Source of the DNA: an uncultured Oscillospiraceae bacterium | GTDB lineage: Bacteria; Bacillota; Clostridia; Oscillospirales; Oscillospiraceae | Direction of reading: 5' to 3' | Length of the DNA stretch: 17,897 bases | Assembly (NCBI GenBank): GCA_900752305.1 | Contig: CAADUV010000317.1 | Location: 1 to 17,897 of the forward strand | In this document: one piece after another, positions 6,860-15,102 of the stretch | Layout: every line of letters starts with the position of its first letter | How positions within the stretch are numbered: position 1 is the first letter of the stretch | Translations under genes and position numbers: made by a program | Notes under the pieces: model-generated | Database searches by the model: none | Seen by the model: only the letters and a program-made list of their open reading frames with translations | Told to the model about the DNA's origin: nothing

Positions 6860-6927
6860 AGTTTGAAAGGCTGGTGTTTCTATCGTGCCTGAATTTAAAG
6901 TTGTGAGTCCGTTCGAGCCATCCGGCG
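6860..6927 (+). repeat. Direct repeat, copy 2: start region of the intact uvrB
   Basis: Second copy of the 68-base repeat (first at 6647-6714), offset by 213 bases. This copy continues into the full uvrB frame. Confidence 0.97.
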
Positions 6928-8843
6928 ATCAGCCGGAGGCCATCGACGCCATCGCCAACGGCATCGAGCTGGGGCTGGACGAACAGACCCTGCAGGGGGT
7001 CACCGGCAGCGGCAAGACCTTCACCATGGCCAAGGTCATTGAGCGAGTGCAGCGTCCTACGCTGGTTCTGGCCCACAACAAGACGTTGGCCGCCCAGCTC
7101 TGCGCGGAGTTCAAGGAGTTTTTCCCGGACAATGCCGTCGAATATTTCGTCTCCTACTACGACTATTATCAGCCGGAGGCATATATCCCCCACACGGACA
7201 CCTTCATTGAGAAGGACGCCAGCATCAACGAGGAAATCGACCGGCTGCGCCACAGTGCCACCTCCGCCCTCTTTGAGCGGCGGGACGTCATTGTGGTCTC
7301 CTCTGTCAGCTGCATCTACGGTCTGGGCAACCCCATCGACTACAAGAACATGGTCATCAGCCTACGCACTGGGATGGAGTACGACCGAGACGCGCTGCTG
7401 AAAAAGCTCATTGAAATCCGCTACGAGCGCAACGACATCGCCTTCGACCGGAATATGTTCCGGGTGCGGGGGGACACGGTGGAGATCTACCCGGTCTACG
7501 CCAAGGAACACGCCATCCGGGTGGAGTTCTGGGGGGACGAGGTAGATCGCATCAGCGAGATCAATGTGGTCACTGGTACGCCGGTGCGCATCCTGAACCA
7601 CGTGGCCATCTACCCCGCCAGCCACTACGTCACCACCAAGGACAAACTGGCACGGGCATTGGCGGAGATTGAGGACGAGATGTGGAAGCAGGTGGAGTTC
7701 TTCCAGAGCCAGGGCAAGGCCATTGAGGCGCAGCGCATCCGTCAGCGCACCCAATACGACATGGAGATGATACGGGAGCTTGGGTACTGCCAAGGCATTG
7801 AAAACTATTCCAGAGTCATTGCGGAGCGGCCGGCTGGTTCTCCGCCGATGACCCTATTGGACTACTTTCCCGATGACTTTTTGTTGTTTATCGACGAGTC
7901 CCATGTGACCCTGCCCCAGGTGCGAGCCATGTATAACGGCGACCGAGCCAGAAAGACCACGTTGGTGGACTATGGCTTTCGGCTGCCCTGCGCCTATGAC
8001 AACCGGCCGCTGAAATTCGAGGAATTTGAGCAGCGGCTGAACCAGGTGGTCTACGTCTCCGCCACCCCCGGCGCCTATGAGCGGGAACGCTCTGGCCAGC
8101 TAGTGGAGCAGATCATCCGTCCCACCGGGCTGCTGGATCCGCTCATCGAGGTGCGTCCCGTCACGGGGCAGATTGATGATCTGCTGGCGGAGATCCAAGC
8201 CCGCTCCGCTCGAAAGGAACGAGTGCTGGTGACCACGCTAACCATCAAGATGGCGGAGGATTTGACGGAATATCTCATCAAGGCTGGTGTGAAGGCCAAG
8301 TATATGCACCACTCCATCAAGACCATTGAGCGGACGGAGATCATCCGTGACCTGCGTCTAGGTGTCTTTGATGTGCTGGTGGGCATCAACCTGCTCCGAG
8401 AGGGGCTGGACTTGCCGGAAGTGTCCCTGGTGGCCATTTTGGACGCGGACAAGGAGGGCTTTTTGCGCAGCGAGACCGCTCTCATTCAGACCATCGGCCG
8501 TGCCGCTCGAAACGCTGACGGCATGGTCATCCTGTACGCCGACAAGATCACGCCCTCTATGGATCGCGCCATCACGGTCACAGAGGAACGGCGTGCCAAG
8601 CAGGATGCCTTCAACCAGGCCCACGGCATCGTGCCCAAGACCATCAAGAAGGACATTCGCGACCTGCTGGAGCTGAGCAAGCCGGCGGAGGAAGGGCACA
8701 AGAAGGGCAAGCTCACCGCGCAGGAGCGTGCCGCTCACATCGCCCAGCTGGAGAAGGCCATGAAGGAGGCCGCCAGCCGGTTGGAGTTCGAGCTGGCCGC
8801 CGCCTTGCGAGATCAAATCATCGAGCTGAAGGGGCAGTCATAA
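6885..8843 (+). CDS. uvrB: Excinuclease ABC subunit B
   Basis: A 652-residue helicase-like protein of nucleotide excision repair: it receives damaged DNA from UvrA, verifies the lesion and recruits UvrC. Visible parts: Walker A GVTGSGKT at residues 38-45; the damage-probing beta-hairpin region [20 protein letters not shown] near 91-110; the DESH Walker B box at 337-340; motif [15 protein letters not shown] and motif [14 protein letters not shown]; and the C-terminal UVR domain ([19 protein letters not shown]) that binds UvrC. The length is normal. The start is GTG at 6885, with only a weak, distant AAAGG before it. Its start region is duplicated 213 bases upstream. I see no GAAC-N4-GTTC LexA box in the upstream 250 bases, so SOS control is not evident. 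uvrA follows after 30 bases. Confidence 0.98.
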   Translation: MPEFKVVSPFEPSGDQPEAIDAIANGIELGLDEQTLQGVTGSGKTFTMAKVIERVQRPTLVLAHNKTLAAQLCAEFKEFFPDNAVEYFVSYYDYYQPEAYIPHTDTFIEKDASINEEIDRLRHSATSALFERRDVIVVSSVSCIYGLGNPIDYKNMVISLRTGMEYDRDALLKKLIEIRYERNDIAFDRNMFRVRGDTVEIYPVYAKEHAIRVEFWGDEVDRISEINVVTGTPVRILNHVAIYPASHYVTTKDKLARALAEIEDEMWKQVEFFQSQGKAIEAQRIRQRTQYDMEMIRELGYCQGIENYSRVIAERPAGSPPMTLLDYFPDDFLLFIDESHVTLPQVRAMYNGDRARKTTLVDYGFRLPCAYDNRPLKFEEFEQRLNQVVYVSATPGAYERERSGQLVEQIIRPTGLLDPLIEVRPVTGQIDDLLAEIQARSARKERVLVTTLTIKMAEDLTEYLIKAGVKAKYMHHSIKTIERTEIIRDLRLGVFDVLVGINLLREGLDLPEVSLVAILDADKEGFLRSETALIQTIGRAARNADGMVILYADKITPSMDRAITVTEERRAKQDAFNQAHGIVPKTIKKDIRDLLELSKPAEEGHKKGKLTAQERAAHIAQLEKAMKEAASRLEFELAAALRDQIIELKGQS

Positions 8844-8873
8844 GCCTGTTTCAAAGAAGGAATTCAAATCACT

Positions 8874-11696
8874 ATGCAAGATCGCATTATTGTCAAAGGC
8901 GCACGCGCCAATAACCTGAAAAACATCGACGTGGAAATTCCACGGGACAAGCTGGTGGTGGTCACCGGCCTGTCCGGCAGCGGGAAAAGCTCCCTGGCGT
9001 TTGACACCATCTACGCCGAGGGGCAGCGCCGGTATGTGGAGTCCCTTTCCAGCTACGCCCGAATGTTCCTGGGGCAGATGGACAAGCCTGACGTGGACTC
9101 CATTGACGGCCTCTCCCCTGCCATCTCCATCGACCAAAAGACCACCAGCAAAAACCCCCGCTCCACTGTGGGCACGGTGACGGAGATTTACGATTACCTC
9201 CGTCTGCTCTGGGCACGGGTGGGCACCCCCCACTGCCCCAACTGCGGCAAAGAGATCAAACAGCAGACCATTGACCAGATCGTAGATCAGGTGCTGGCTC
9301 TGCCGGAGGCCACCCGTATCCAGGTGCTGGCTCCGGTGATTCGGGGGAAGAAAGGCACCCACGAGAAGGTGTTCGAGGACGCCCGCCGTTCCGGCTATGT
9401 CCGAGTGCGGGTGGACGGGAATCTATTTGACCTGTCCGAGGAGATCCCCTTGGAGAAGAACATCAAGCACAACATTGAGATCATCGTAGACCGGCTGGTC
9501 ATCCGTCCGGACATCACCCAGCGGCTGACGGATAGCTACGAGATTGCCTCCAAGCTCTCTGGCGGCATTGTGGTCATCAACCTGGTGCGGGAGGACAAAG
9601 ACCTGCTGTTCAGCCAGAACTACGCCTGCGAGGACTGCGGCATCTCCATCGAAGAACTGTCTCCCCGCTCCTTCTCCTTCAACAACCCCTACGGAGCCTG
9701 TCCCACCTGTGCTGGGCTGGGGCATCAGATGAAGGTAGATCCGGATATTGTCATTCCCAACAAGGAGCTGTCCATCCTGGACGGCGCTATCTGCGCCAGC
9801 GGGTGGAACAACATCCGTGGGGACGGCATCAGCCGGATGTACTTTGACGCTCTGTCCAAGAAGTTCCACTTCCGGTTGGACACGCCGGTGAAACAGCTCT
9901 CTCCGGAGGTCATGGACATCATCCTCCACGGCACCAAGGGGGAGAAATTGCCCCTCCACTACGACCAGCCCCGTGGCAAGGGTACGCTGTACCAGCCCTT
10001 TGAGGGCATTCTGAACAACCTGGAGCGCCGCTACCGGGAAACCCACAGCGACAGCAGCAAGCGGGATCTGGAGGAGCTGATGACCGAGTGTCCCTGCCCC
10101 ACCTGCCACGGCAGACGGCTGCGGAAGGAGCTGCTGGCGGTGACGGTAGGTGGACTGGCCATTGACCAGTTCTGTGACCTGCCCATCGACCAGTCTTTGG
10201 ACTTCGTGAATCACCTGGAGCTGACCCATCATCAGCAGCTCATCGGCGACCAAATCTTGCGTGAAATCCGCACCCGGCTGGGCTTTTTGCAGAACGTGGG
10301 TTTGTCCTACCTGACCTTGAGCCGAAAGGCAGGCACCCTCTCCGGCGGCGAGAGCCAGCGTATCCGGCTGGCCACCCAGATCGGCTCCTCCCTCATGGGA
10401 GTGCTGTATATCCTGGACGAACCGTCCATCGGCCTGCACCAGCGGGATAACGACCTGCTGCTGGCCACGCTGAAAAACCTCCGCGACCTGGGCAACACCC
10501 TCATCGTGGTGGAACACGACGAGGACACCATGCGGGCGGCGGACTACCTCATCGACGTGGGGCCGGGTGCCGGCGTCCATGGGGGAGAGATCGTGGCGGC
10601 TGGCACGGCGGAAGAGGTGATGAACACGCCGGGGAGCCTGACGGGGGACTATCTGGCTGGGCGCAAGAAGATTTTGGTGCCTGCCGTCCGCCGGAAGGGC
10701 AACGGGAAGTGGCTCACCGTCCGGGGCGCGTCAGAGAACAACCTGAAGCATCTGGATGTGTCCGTTCCTTTGGGGACGTTCACGGCGGTGACCGGGGTCT
10801 CCGGCAGTGGCAAGTCCAGTTTGGTGAATGAAATTTTATACAAAAAGCTGGCGGTGGATTTGAACCGGGCCAAGTGCCGTCCGGGCAAGCATGACGCCAT
10901 GGAGGGCGAGGAGTTTTTGGACAAGGTCATCAACATCGACCAGTCCCCCATCGGCCGCACCCCCCGTTCCAACCCGGCCACCTACACCGGCCTGTTCAAC
11001 GACATCCGGGAGCTGTTCGCCCAGACGCCGGACGCCAAGGCGCGGGGGTACAACTCCGGCCGGTTCTCCTTCAACGTCCGAGGCGGACGCTGCGAGGCTT
11101 GCTCCGGCGACGGGCTCATCAAAATCGAAATGAACTTCCTGCCTGACGTGTACGTCCCCTGCGAGGTCTGCAAGGGCAAGCGGTACAACCGGGAGACCTT
11201 GGAGGTCAAGTACAAGGGCAAAAACATCTGGGAAGTGCTGGACATGACGGTGGAAGAGGCGGCGGAGTTTTTCCAGGCCATCCCCAAGATCGCCAAGCGG
11301 CTGACCACCCTGGCAGACGTGGGTCTGGGCTACGTGAAGCTGGGGCAGTCCTCCACCACCCTCTCCGGCGGTGAGGCTCAGCGGGTGAAGCTGGCCACGG
11401 AACTGTCCAAGCGCTCCACCGGCAAGACCATCTACATTCTGGACGAGCCTACCACCGGTCTGCACACCGACGATGTGCGGCGGCTCATTGACGTGCTCCA
11501 ACTGCTGGTGGAGGCCGGGAACACAGTGCTGGTCATCGAGCACAATCTGGACGTCATCAAGACGGCGGACTATCTCATCGACCTGGGTCCGGAGGGCGGC
11601 GCCGCCGGCGGCACCATCGTCTGTACCGGTACGCCGGAGGAAGTGGCTCAGTGCGCCCAGTCCTACACCGGCAAGTATCTGAAATCTGTCCTGTAA
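8874..11696 (+). CDS. uvrA: Excinuclease ABC subunit A
   Basis: A 940-residue ABC-type ATPase that finds DNA lesions and loads UvrB. Two nucleotide-binding halves are clear. First: Walker [10 protein letters not shown] (32-40), zinc module C252-x2-C255-x20-C276-x2-C279, signature [12 protein letters not shown] starting near 489, Walker [12 protein letters not shown] near 513. Second: Walker [10 protein letters not shown] (641-649), zinc finger C740-x2-C743-x19-C763-x2-C766, signature [12 protein letters not shown], Walker [12 protein letters not shown]. All key residues are present and the length is normal. The ATG at 8874 has AAAGAAGG before it at a long spacing. It forms a uvrB-uvrA pair with a 30-base gap. 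uvrC is not in the window. The next gene starts 28 bases after the stop. Confidence 0.98.
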   Translation: MQDRIIVKGARANNLKNIDVEIPRDKLVVVTGLSGSGKSSLAFDTIYAEGQRRYVESLSSYARMFLGQMDKPDVDSIDGLSPAISIDQKTTSKNPRSTVGTVTEIYDYLRLLWARVGTPHCPNCGKEIKQQTIDQIVDQVLALPEATRIQVLAPVIRGKKGTHEKVFEDARRSGYVRVRVDGNLFDLSEEIPLEKNIKHNIEIIVDRLVIRPDITQRLTDSYEIASKLSGGIVVINLVREDKDLLFSQNYACEDCGISIEELSPRSFSFNNPYGACPTCAGLGHQMKVDPDIVIPNKELSILDGAICASGWNNIRGDGISRMYFDALSKKFHFRLDTPVKQLSPEVMDIILHGTKGEKLPLHYDQPRGKGTLYQPFEGILNNLERRYRETHSDSSKRDLEELMTECPCPTCHGRRLRKELLAVTVGGLAIDQFCDLPIDQSLDFVNHLELTHHQQLIGDQILREIRTRLGFLQNVGLSYLTLSRKAGTLSGGESQRIRLATQIGSSLMGVLYILDEPSIGLHQRDNDLLLATLKNLRDLGNTLIVVEHDEDTMRAADYLIDVGPGAGVHGGEIVAAGTAEEVMNTPGSLTGDYLAGRKKILVPAVRRKGNGKWLTVRGASENNLKHLDVSVPLGTFTAVTGVSGSGKSSLVNEILYKKLAVDLNRAKCRPGKHDAMEGEEFLDKVINIDQSPIGRTPRSNPATYTGLFNDIRELFAQTPDAKARGYNSGRFSFNVRGGRCEACSGDGLIKIEMNFLPDVYVPCEVCKGKRYNRETLEVKYKGKNIWEVLDMTVEEAAEFFQAIPKIAKRLTTLADVGLGYVKLGQSSTTLSGGEAQRVKLATELSKRSTGKTIYILDEPTTGLHTDDVRRLIDVLQLLVEAGNTVLVIEHNLDVIKTADYLIDLGPEGGAAGGTIVCTGTPEEVAQCAQSYTGKYLKSVL

Positions 11697-11724
11697 GCAG
11701 GCCGGAGGAAAGGAATCAAATTTT

Positions 11725-12228
11725 ATGCTCACAACCCTGCACACCTTCTGGGTCTGGGTCACCAGCACCCTGGTCGGCAAGATCGTGGCTTCCGGCTTCA
11801 TCTCCATGCTCCCTCTGGTGGAGCTGCGCGCTGGCATCCCCATTGCGGTGGGACTGGGTCTGGAACCGCGCATCGCTATCCTGACCTGTATCGTTGCCAA
11901 CATCATCCCCATCCCCTTTATCATCCTGTTCATCCGAAAAATTTTCGCCGTGGTGCGCAAGTGGAGCGCCACCTTTGAGAAGCTCATCTCCAAGGTGGAG
12001 GCCAAAGCCTACAAGCACCGGGACATGATCGACAAGTACGCCGCCATGGGCCTGTTCATCCTCACCGCCATCCCCCTGCCGGGCACCGGCGCTTGGACAG
12101 CCTCCCTGCTGGCGACGCTGATGGATATGCGCCTGTCCCGGGCCTTTTGGCCCATCGCCTTAGGGGTGGTGGGCGCTGGCACCATCATGGCGATTCTGTC
12201 CTACGGCGTGGCGGCGCTGGTGGTCTGA
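11725..12228 (+). CDS. Small multidrug export protein family (COG2426) membrane protein
   Basis: A 167-residue protein with about four or five hydrophobic segments. It matches the 'putative small multi-drug export' family (Sm_multidrug_ex) by its order of motifs: SMLPLVELRAGIPIAVGLGL near residues 27-46, IVANIIPIPFIILFIRKIF, a charged central stretch (KVEAKAYKHRDMIDKYAAMGL) and the re-entrant AIPLPGTGAWTASLLATLMD followed by GVVGAGTIMAILSYG. The family name comes from weak early evidence; substrate and role are unknown. The architecture recalls DedA/SNARE-associated proteins. The ribosome site GGAGGAAAGG lies about 11 bases before the ATG at 11725. It is closely linked to uvrA and an unknown one-helix protein and probably shares their transcript. 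Confidence 0.88.
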   Translation: MLTTLHTFWVWVTSTLVGKIVASGFISMLPLVELRAGIPIAVGLGLEPRIAILTCIVANIIPIPFIILFIRKIFAVVRKWSATFEKLISKVEAKAYKHRDMIDKYAAMGLFILTAIPLPGTGAWTASLLATLMDMRLSRAFWPIALGVVGAGTIMAILSYGVAALVV

Positions 12229-12275
12229 GGCACCTTTTGCCCCGGTTTTGCGTAAGCTGGGATGAGGTGAAGGAT

Positions 12276-12569
12276 ATGACAGCCATTTTACTTGCGTCAC
12301 TGGCGGCGGTCGGCCTATTCACCCTGCTCTGGCTGGGGCTGGGACGACTGCTGATTCCCACCCACAGCGTACACCTGCTGCTCCCGGTGAAGGGAGACGG
12401 CGGGGATCTGGAACATAACCTGAAGGGGCTGCGCTGGCTCCACGCCACCGGTCTGCTGGACGCTCAGATCGACCTGCTGGATGCGGGTCTGTCGGACGCC
12501 GGGCGGGAGCGAGTGGATCGGCTGCTGCGCAGTGAGAGCAGTCTGCATCTGTATGAACGCAGGCATTGA
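12276..12569 (+). CDS. Unknown 97-residue protein with one N-terminal membrane helix
   Basis: I do not recognise a family. The ATG at 12276 follows GAGGTGAAGG at good spacing; a GTG at 12267 is in frame and possible but overlaps that site. Residues 1-30 form one strongly hydrophobic helix (ILLASLAAVGLFTLLWLGLGRLLI). The rest is soluble and acidic-to-mixed: LLLPVKGDGGDLEHNLKGL, then LLDAQIDLLDAGLSDAGRERVDRLLRSE, probably two helices on the cytoplasmic side if the N-terminus is outside. Base composition matches the neighbours. It is the last gene of the pyrE-uvrBA run, 47 bases after the COG2426 exporter and just before a strong terminator. A partnership with the exporter is a guess from position only. 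Confidence 0.78.
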   Translation: MTAILLASLAAVGLFTLLWLGLGRLLIPTHSVHLLLPVKGDGGDLEHNLKGLRWLHATGLLDAQIDLLDAGLSDAGRERVDRLLRSESSLHLYERRH

Positions 12570-12573
12570 AATA

Positions 12574-12613
12574 CCCTGCGGCGAGACGGTCGTCTTGCCG
12601 CAGGGTTTCTTTT
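12574..12613 (+). terminator. Strong intrinsic terminator ending the pyrE-uvrBA run
   Basis: A 14-bp stem (12574-12587 with 12592-12605, one G-T pair) with a four-base GGTC loop, then TTTCTTTT, starting 4 bases after the previous stop codon. Confidence 0.94.
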
Positions 12614-12637
12614 GGCTCTTTGTTGAAAACGTGGGCG

Positions 12638-12667
12638 CAGGCGGTATCTTTTAAGGATTCTCGCCTG
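12638..12667. repeat. Inverted repeat upstream of the abi promoter
   Basis: CAGGCG (12638-12643) and CGCCTG (12662-12667) enclose a second pairing ATC/GAT around TTTTAAG. It is not followed by a T-run on the plus strand, so it is not a normal terminator there. It may be an operator, part of an RNA or an island boundary. The stretch 12668-12740 after it is AT-rich and I see no gene in it. Confidence 0.4.
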
Positions 12668-12746
12668 AAAATAAAAAATTTGAGAAATATCGGATAAATC
12701 AGGGAGGAAACAACGCAAATCCCCGAAAGATAGGTAAATATTGGTG

Positions 12747-12775
12747 TAGACAAATCGCATTCACGTGCGTATAAT
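12747..12775 (+). promoter_or_regulatory. Sigma-A promoter of the short RNA and abi gene
   Basis: -35 TAGACA (12747-12752), a 17-bp spacer, perfect -10 TATAAT (12770-12775). The transcript would start near 12782, directly at the start of the hairpin-containing leader. Confidence 0.85.
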
Positions 12776-12781
12776 AATAGC

Positions 12782-12842
12782 AACAGGACCTCCCGCACCT
12801 CTCCACAGCAATGTAGATGTGTCCCAGGGAGGACATTTTTTT
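12782..12842 (+). ncRNA. Candidate short terminator-ended RNA upstream of abi (possible RNA antitoxin)
   Basis: The predicted transcript is about 60 bases. CCTCCC (12789-12794) pairs with GGGAGG (12827-12832) and CACA (12804-12807) pairs with TGTG (12818-12821) inside it, leaving internal and apical loops. A T7 run (12836-12842) follows at once, so most transcripts should stop there. A rival small hairpin, GTCC (12821-12824) with GGAC (12831-12834), would also end at the T-run, so two folds compete. Read-through would give the abi mRNA, whose ATG is 22 bases on. AbiF toxins are known to be associated with a conserved non-coding RNA that acts as antitoxin. Whether this RNA is of that type, or only an attenuator, is inference. 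Confidence 0.55.
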
Positions 12843-12864
12843 GCAATGATACAAAAGGAGCCCT

Positions 12865-13722
12865 ATGGAAGTTAAAAATGCGAAAACCTTCACAGAACAA
12901 ATGGCAATCTTGAAGGCGAAAGGATGCACTATAGAGGATGAGACAGGCTGCTTGGATGTCTTGGCTTCCGTTAATTATTATCGCTTAAGCGCATATTTTT
13001 TACCTTATCGAGCAGACAACCACAAATTCAAAGATGGAACAAGTTTTTATACTGTATACCGCAGTTATGAATTTGATCGAAAAATGCGGGAGATTCTTTG
13101 GTCAATCATTGGAGTAATTGAGATAAATCTCAGGACAAGGTTTGCCTATTATCATGCGCATAAATACGGTGCATTGGGATATATGGATCAACAGAACTAT
13201 AATAACCGGCATGACCACAAAGGATTTTTGAAAAATTTTCAGCGAGAGGTGCGTCAGAACAAGAGAGTACCTTTTGTAAGACACCATATCGACAAATATG
13301 AAAACAATTTTCCAATATGGGTAGCGGTTGAATTGTTTTCCTTCGGAATGTTATCCCGATTTTATGCAGATATGAAGCGGGCTGATCAAAAAGCTCTGTG
13401 CAAGGAGTTAGGTCATCCAACGGATAAAATATTAGCAAGCTGGCTGCGATGCTGCACAGACTTGAGAAATATCTGTGCACACTATGGGAGACTGTACTTT
13501 AGAACGTTCTCTGCTTGTCCGGCAACTGCAAAGGGCGGTGAATACACACTCGGAAGAGATTTATTCAGCTATATCCTAATGCTTAAGCGCATATATCCAT
13601 TTCCAAATCAGTGGCATAAAGAATGTGCCATACACATAATTGATCTAGTAACAGAATATATGGACGAAATAATACTTCAACACATCGGCTTTCCCGAAAA
13701 TTGGTGTGACTATATTACGTAA
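12865..13722 (+). CDS. Abi_2 family (AbiD/AbiF-like) HEPN protein, putative abortive-infection toxin
   Basis: A 285-residue protein with the conserved order of the Abi_2 family: N-terminal helix-rich LKAKGCTIEDE, the diagnostic VNYYRLSAYFLPYR near residues 46-59, then IEINLRTRFAYYHAHKYG near 85-102, and the HEPN active-site motif DLRNICAHYGRLY at about 199-211. The last gives R201-x4-H206, the RNase pattern. A second R92-x4-H97 is present in RFAYYH. The family includes phage-defence proteins that stop growth by cutting RNA; AbiF of this group is a toxin with an RNA antitoxin and the likely ancestor of Cas13. The ATG at 12865 follows AAAGGAG closely. Base composition is AT-richer than the neighbours (48 of 120 bases are G or C in 12901-12960 plus 13021-13080, against 45 of 60 in 12061-12120), which suggests acquisition by transfer. 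It stands alone with its own promoter and short RNA. Confidence 0.9.
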   Translation: MEVKNAKTFTEQMAILKAKGCTIEDETGCLDVLASVNYYRLSAYFLPYRADNHKFKDGTSFYTVYRSYEFDRKMREILWSIIGVIEINLRTRFAYYHAHKYGALGYMDQQNYNNRHDHKGFLKNFQREVRQNKRVPFVRHHIDKYENNFPIWVAVELFSFGMLSRFYADMKRADQKALCKELGHPTDKILASWLRCCTDLRNICAHYGRLYFRTFSACPATAKGGEYTLGRDLFSYILMLKRIYPFPNQWHKECAIHIIDLVTEYMDEIILQHIGFPENWCDYIT

Positions 13723-13733
13723 AAAATAGAACA

Positions 13734-13769
13734 GAGCCACCGTGACAAGAACATCGTCACGGTGGCTTT
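13734..13769. terminator. Bidirectional terminator between abi and tRNA-Leu
   Basis: Perfect 12-bp stem (13735-13746 with 13756-13767, 9-base loop). The plus-strand tail is only TTTA. On the minus strand the tail is CTGTTCTATTTTTT. It lies 12 bases after the abi stop and 3 bases beyond the 3' end of the tRNA. Confidence 0.82.
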
Positions 13770-13772
13770 ATC

Positions 13773-13857
13773 TGGTACGCCTGAAGGGACTCGAACCCAC
13801 ACGCATTGCTGCACGAGAACCTAAATCTCGCATGTCTACCAATTCCATCACAGGCGC
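13773..13857 (-). tRNA. tRNA-Leu (anticodon UAG)
   Basis: Read on the minus strand: acceptor GCGCCTG pairs with CAGGCGT (last pair G-U), discriminator A and an encoded CCA (complement of 13773-13775). The D arm contains AATTGGTAGAC. The anticodon stem CGAGA/TCTCG encloses the loop TTTAGGT, giving anticodon TAG. The long variable arm typical of class II tRNAs follows, then T-arm GTGGGTTCGAGTCCC. It reads CUA and, by wobble, other CUN leucine codons. Its 3' end faces the abi island. The promoter is at 13940-13968. Confidence 0.96.
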
Positions 13858-13939
13858 ATAACAGAGTTTGACCCTCTACATTTTACACGGCGAGGGGGAA
13901 CCGAGGCGGAGCTGGACGCTTAACCCGCGAACATGGTTC

Positions 13940-13968
13940 ATATTACCACATCTTGCCGTGCCTGTCAA
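13940..13968 (-). promoter_or_regulatory. Sigma-A promoter of tRNA-Leu
   Basis: Minus strand: perfect -35 TTGACA (13968-13963), a 17-bp spacer, -10 TAATAT (13945-13940). The start would be near 13933, leaving a 5' leader of about 75 bases to be trimmed before the tRNA. Confidence 0.85.
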
Positions 13969-13973
13969 ACACA

Positions 13974-14002
13974 TTGCAAACCAACCCGTTCCCCGCTATA
14001 AT
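13974..14002 (+). promoter_or_regulatory. Sigma-A promoter of mutY
   Basis: -35 TTGCAA (13974-13979), a 17-bp spacer, perfect -10 TATAAT (13997-14002). The start near 14009 gives a leader of about 23 bases containing GGAGG. Its -35 lies five bases from the -35 of the divergent tRNA promoter. Confidence 0.86.
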
Positions 14003-14031
14003 AAACTCCGTAGAAATCGGAGGTTTTCCCT

Positions 14032-15102
14032 ATGCATGAACACGTTTCCCCTCTGTCCAACCTCATCCTCCCCCTGCTGGAATGGTTCCGCGACCACCAC
14101 CGCATCCTGCCCTGGCGCAGTGACCCCACCCCGTATCACGTGTGGGTGTCCGAGATCATGCTCCAGCAGACCCGTGTGGCCGCTGTGCTGGGCTATTATC
14201 GGCGGTTCATGGAGGCGCTGCCTACGGTGTCGGACTTGGCGCAGGTGGATGAGGATCAGCTGTTGAAGCTGTGGCAGGGATTGGGCTATTACAACCGGGC
14301 CAGGAACCTGCAAAAGGCTGCGCGGCAGGTCATGGAGCAATTTGGCGGACAATTTCCCAGTTCCTATGCCGACCTGCTCTCCCTGGCTGGGGTGGGGGAC
14401 TACACCGCCGGCGCCATCGCCTCCATCGCCTTCGGGCTGCCGGAACCGGCGGTGGATGGCAACGTCCTCCGGGTGGTCACCCGCGTCACCGGCGACCCTT
14501 CGGACATCTCTCAGGCGGCCACCAAAAAGGCCGTCCGTGCCGCTCTGGCAGAGGTCATGCCCCTGGACGCCCCTGGGGATTTCAACCAGGCGTTGATGGA
14601 GCTGGGCGCGCTGGTGTGCCTGCCCAACGGTGCGCCGGACTGTGCACACTGTCCCGCCCGTGGGTTCTGTGCGGCGCATTTGGAGGGGAAGACCGATGTG
14701 ATTCCCGTGAAGGGTGCGAAAAAGCCCCGAAAGATGGAGGAACGGATGGTGTACCTGTTGTTCTACGGTGGACAGGTCGCCCTCCGGCGGCGGCCTGCTA
14801 AGGGGCTGCTGGCAGGGCTGTGGGAGTTTCCCAATGAGGTGGTCGGGTCTGCTGAATCGGACGGCTGGGGGCTGAATTTAACCCAGACGGAGGTCTGCGG
14901 TGCGGGTCGGCACATCTTCACCCACCGGGAGTGGCATATGACAGGAAGACAGCTCGTCCTGACCGATGACGCCTTGCCGGATGGCTGGGTGTGGGCGGAC
15001 GAACAGGCACTGCGGGAGACCTACGCCGTCCCCAATGCGTTCTCCGCCTTTTTGCCCACGGTGGAGGCTTATTTTGCCCAATGGAGAGGAGGGCTATCAT
15101 GA
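14032..15102 (+). CDS. mutY: A/G-specific adenine glycosylase
   Basis: A 356-residue base-excision repair enzyme that removes adenine mispaired with 8-oxoguanine. Visible: the catalytic-glutamate helix VSEIMLQQTRV near residues 41-51; the helix-hairpin-helix LAGVGDYTAGAIASIAFG near 119-136, followed by the catalytic Asp in EPAVDGNVLRV; and a 4Fe-4S loop C-x7-C-x2-C-x5-C (CLPNGAPDC then AHCPARGFC, near 202-219). That spacing is one residue longer than the E. coli x6 form. The C-terminal NUDIX-like 8-oxoG recognition domain is recognisable by LLFYGGQVALRRRPAKGLLAGLWEFP and HIFTHREWHM. The ATG at 14032 follows CGGAGG. Its stop overlaps the start of the next gene (ATGA), so the two are translationally coupled. 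Confidence 0.97.
   Translation: MHEHVSPLSNLILPLLEWFRDHHRILPWRSDPTPYHVWVSEIMLQQTRVAAVLGYYRRFMEALPTVSDLAQVDEDQLLKLWQGLGYYNRARNLQKAARQVMEQFGGQFPSSYADLLSLAGVGDYTAGAIASIAFGLPEPAVDGNVLRVVTRVTGDPSDISQAATKKAVRAALAEVMPLDAPGDFNQALMELGALVCLPNGAPDCAHCPARGFCAAHLEGKTDVIPVKGAKKPRKMEERMVYLLFYGGQVALRRRPAKGLLAGLWEFPNEVVGSAESDGWGLNLTQTEVCGAGRHIFTHREWHMTGRQLVLTDDALPDGWVWADEQALRETYAVPNAFSAFLPTVEAYFAQWRGGLS

Noticed and set aside
6631..6884. An SOS (LexA) box controlling uvrB.
   Set aside because: No GAAC-N4-GTTC-like palindrome is present; the inverted repeats found there have other sequences.
9423..12005. Long minus-strand frames opposite uvrA (385 and 389 codons).
   Set aside because: Shadow frames in GC-rich coding DNA; they have no start signals and no recognisable domains.
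12700..12833. Direct repeat CAGGGAGGA at 12700-12708 and 12825-12833 around the abi promoter.
   Set aside because: Nine bases in a 250-base region can occur by chance, and the sequence is ribosome-site-like. No start codon follows the first copy at usable distance.
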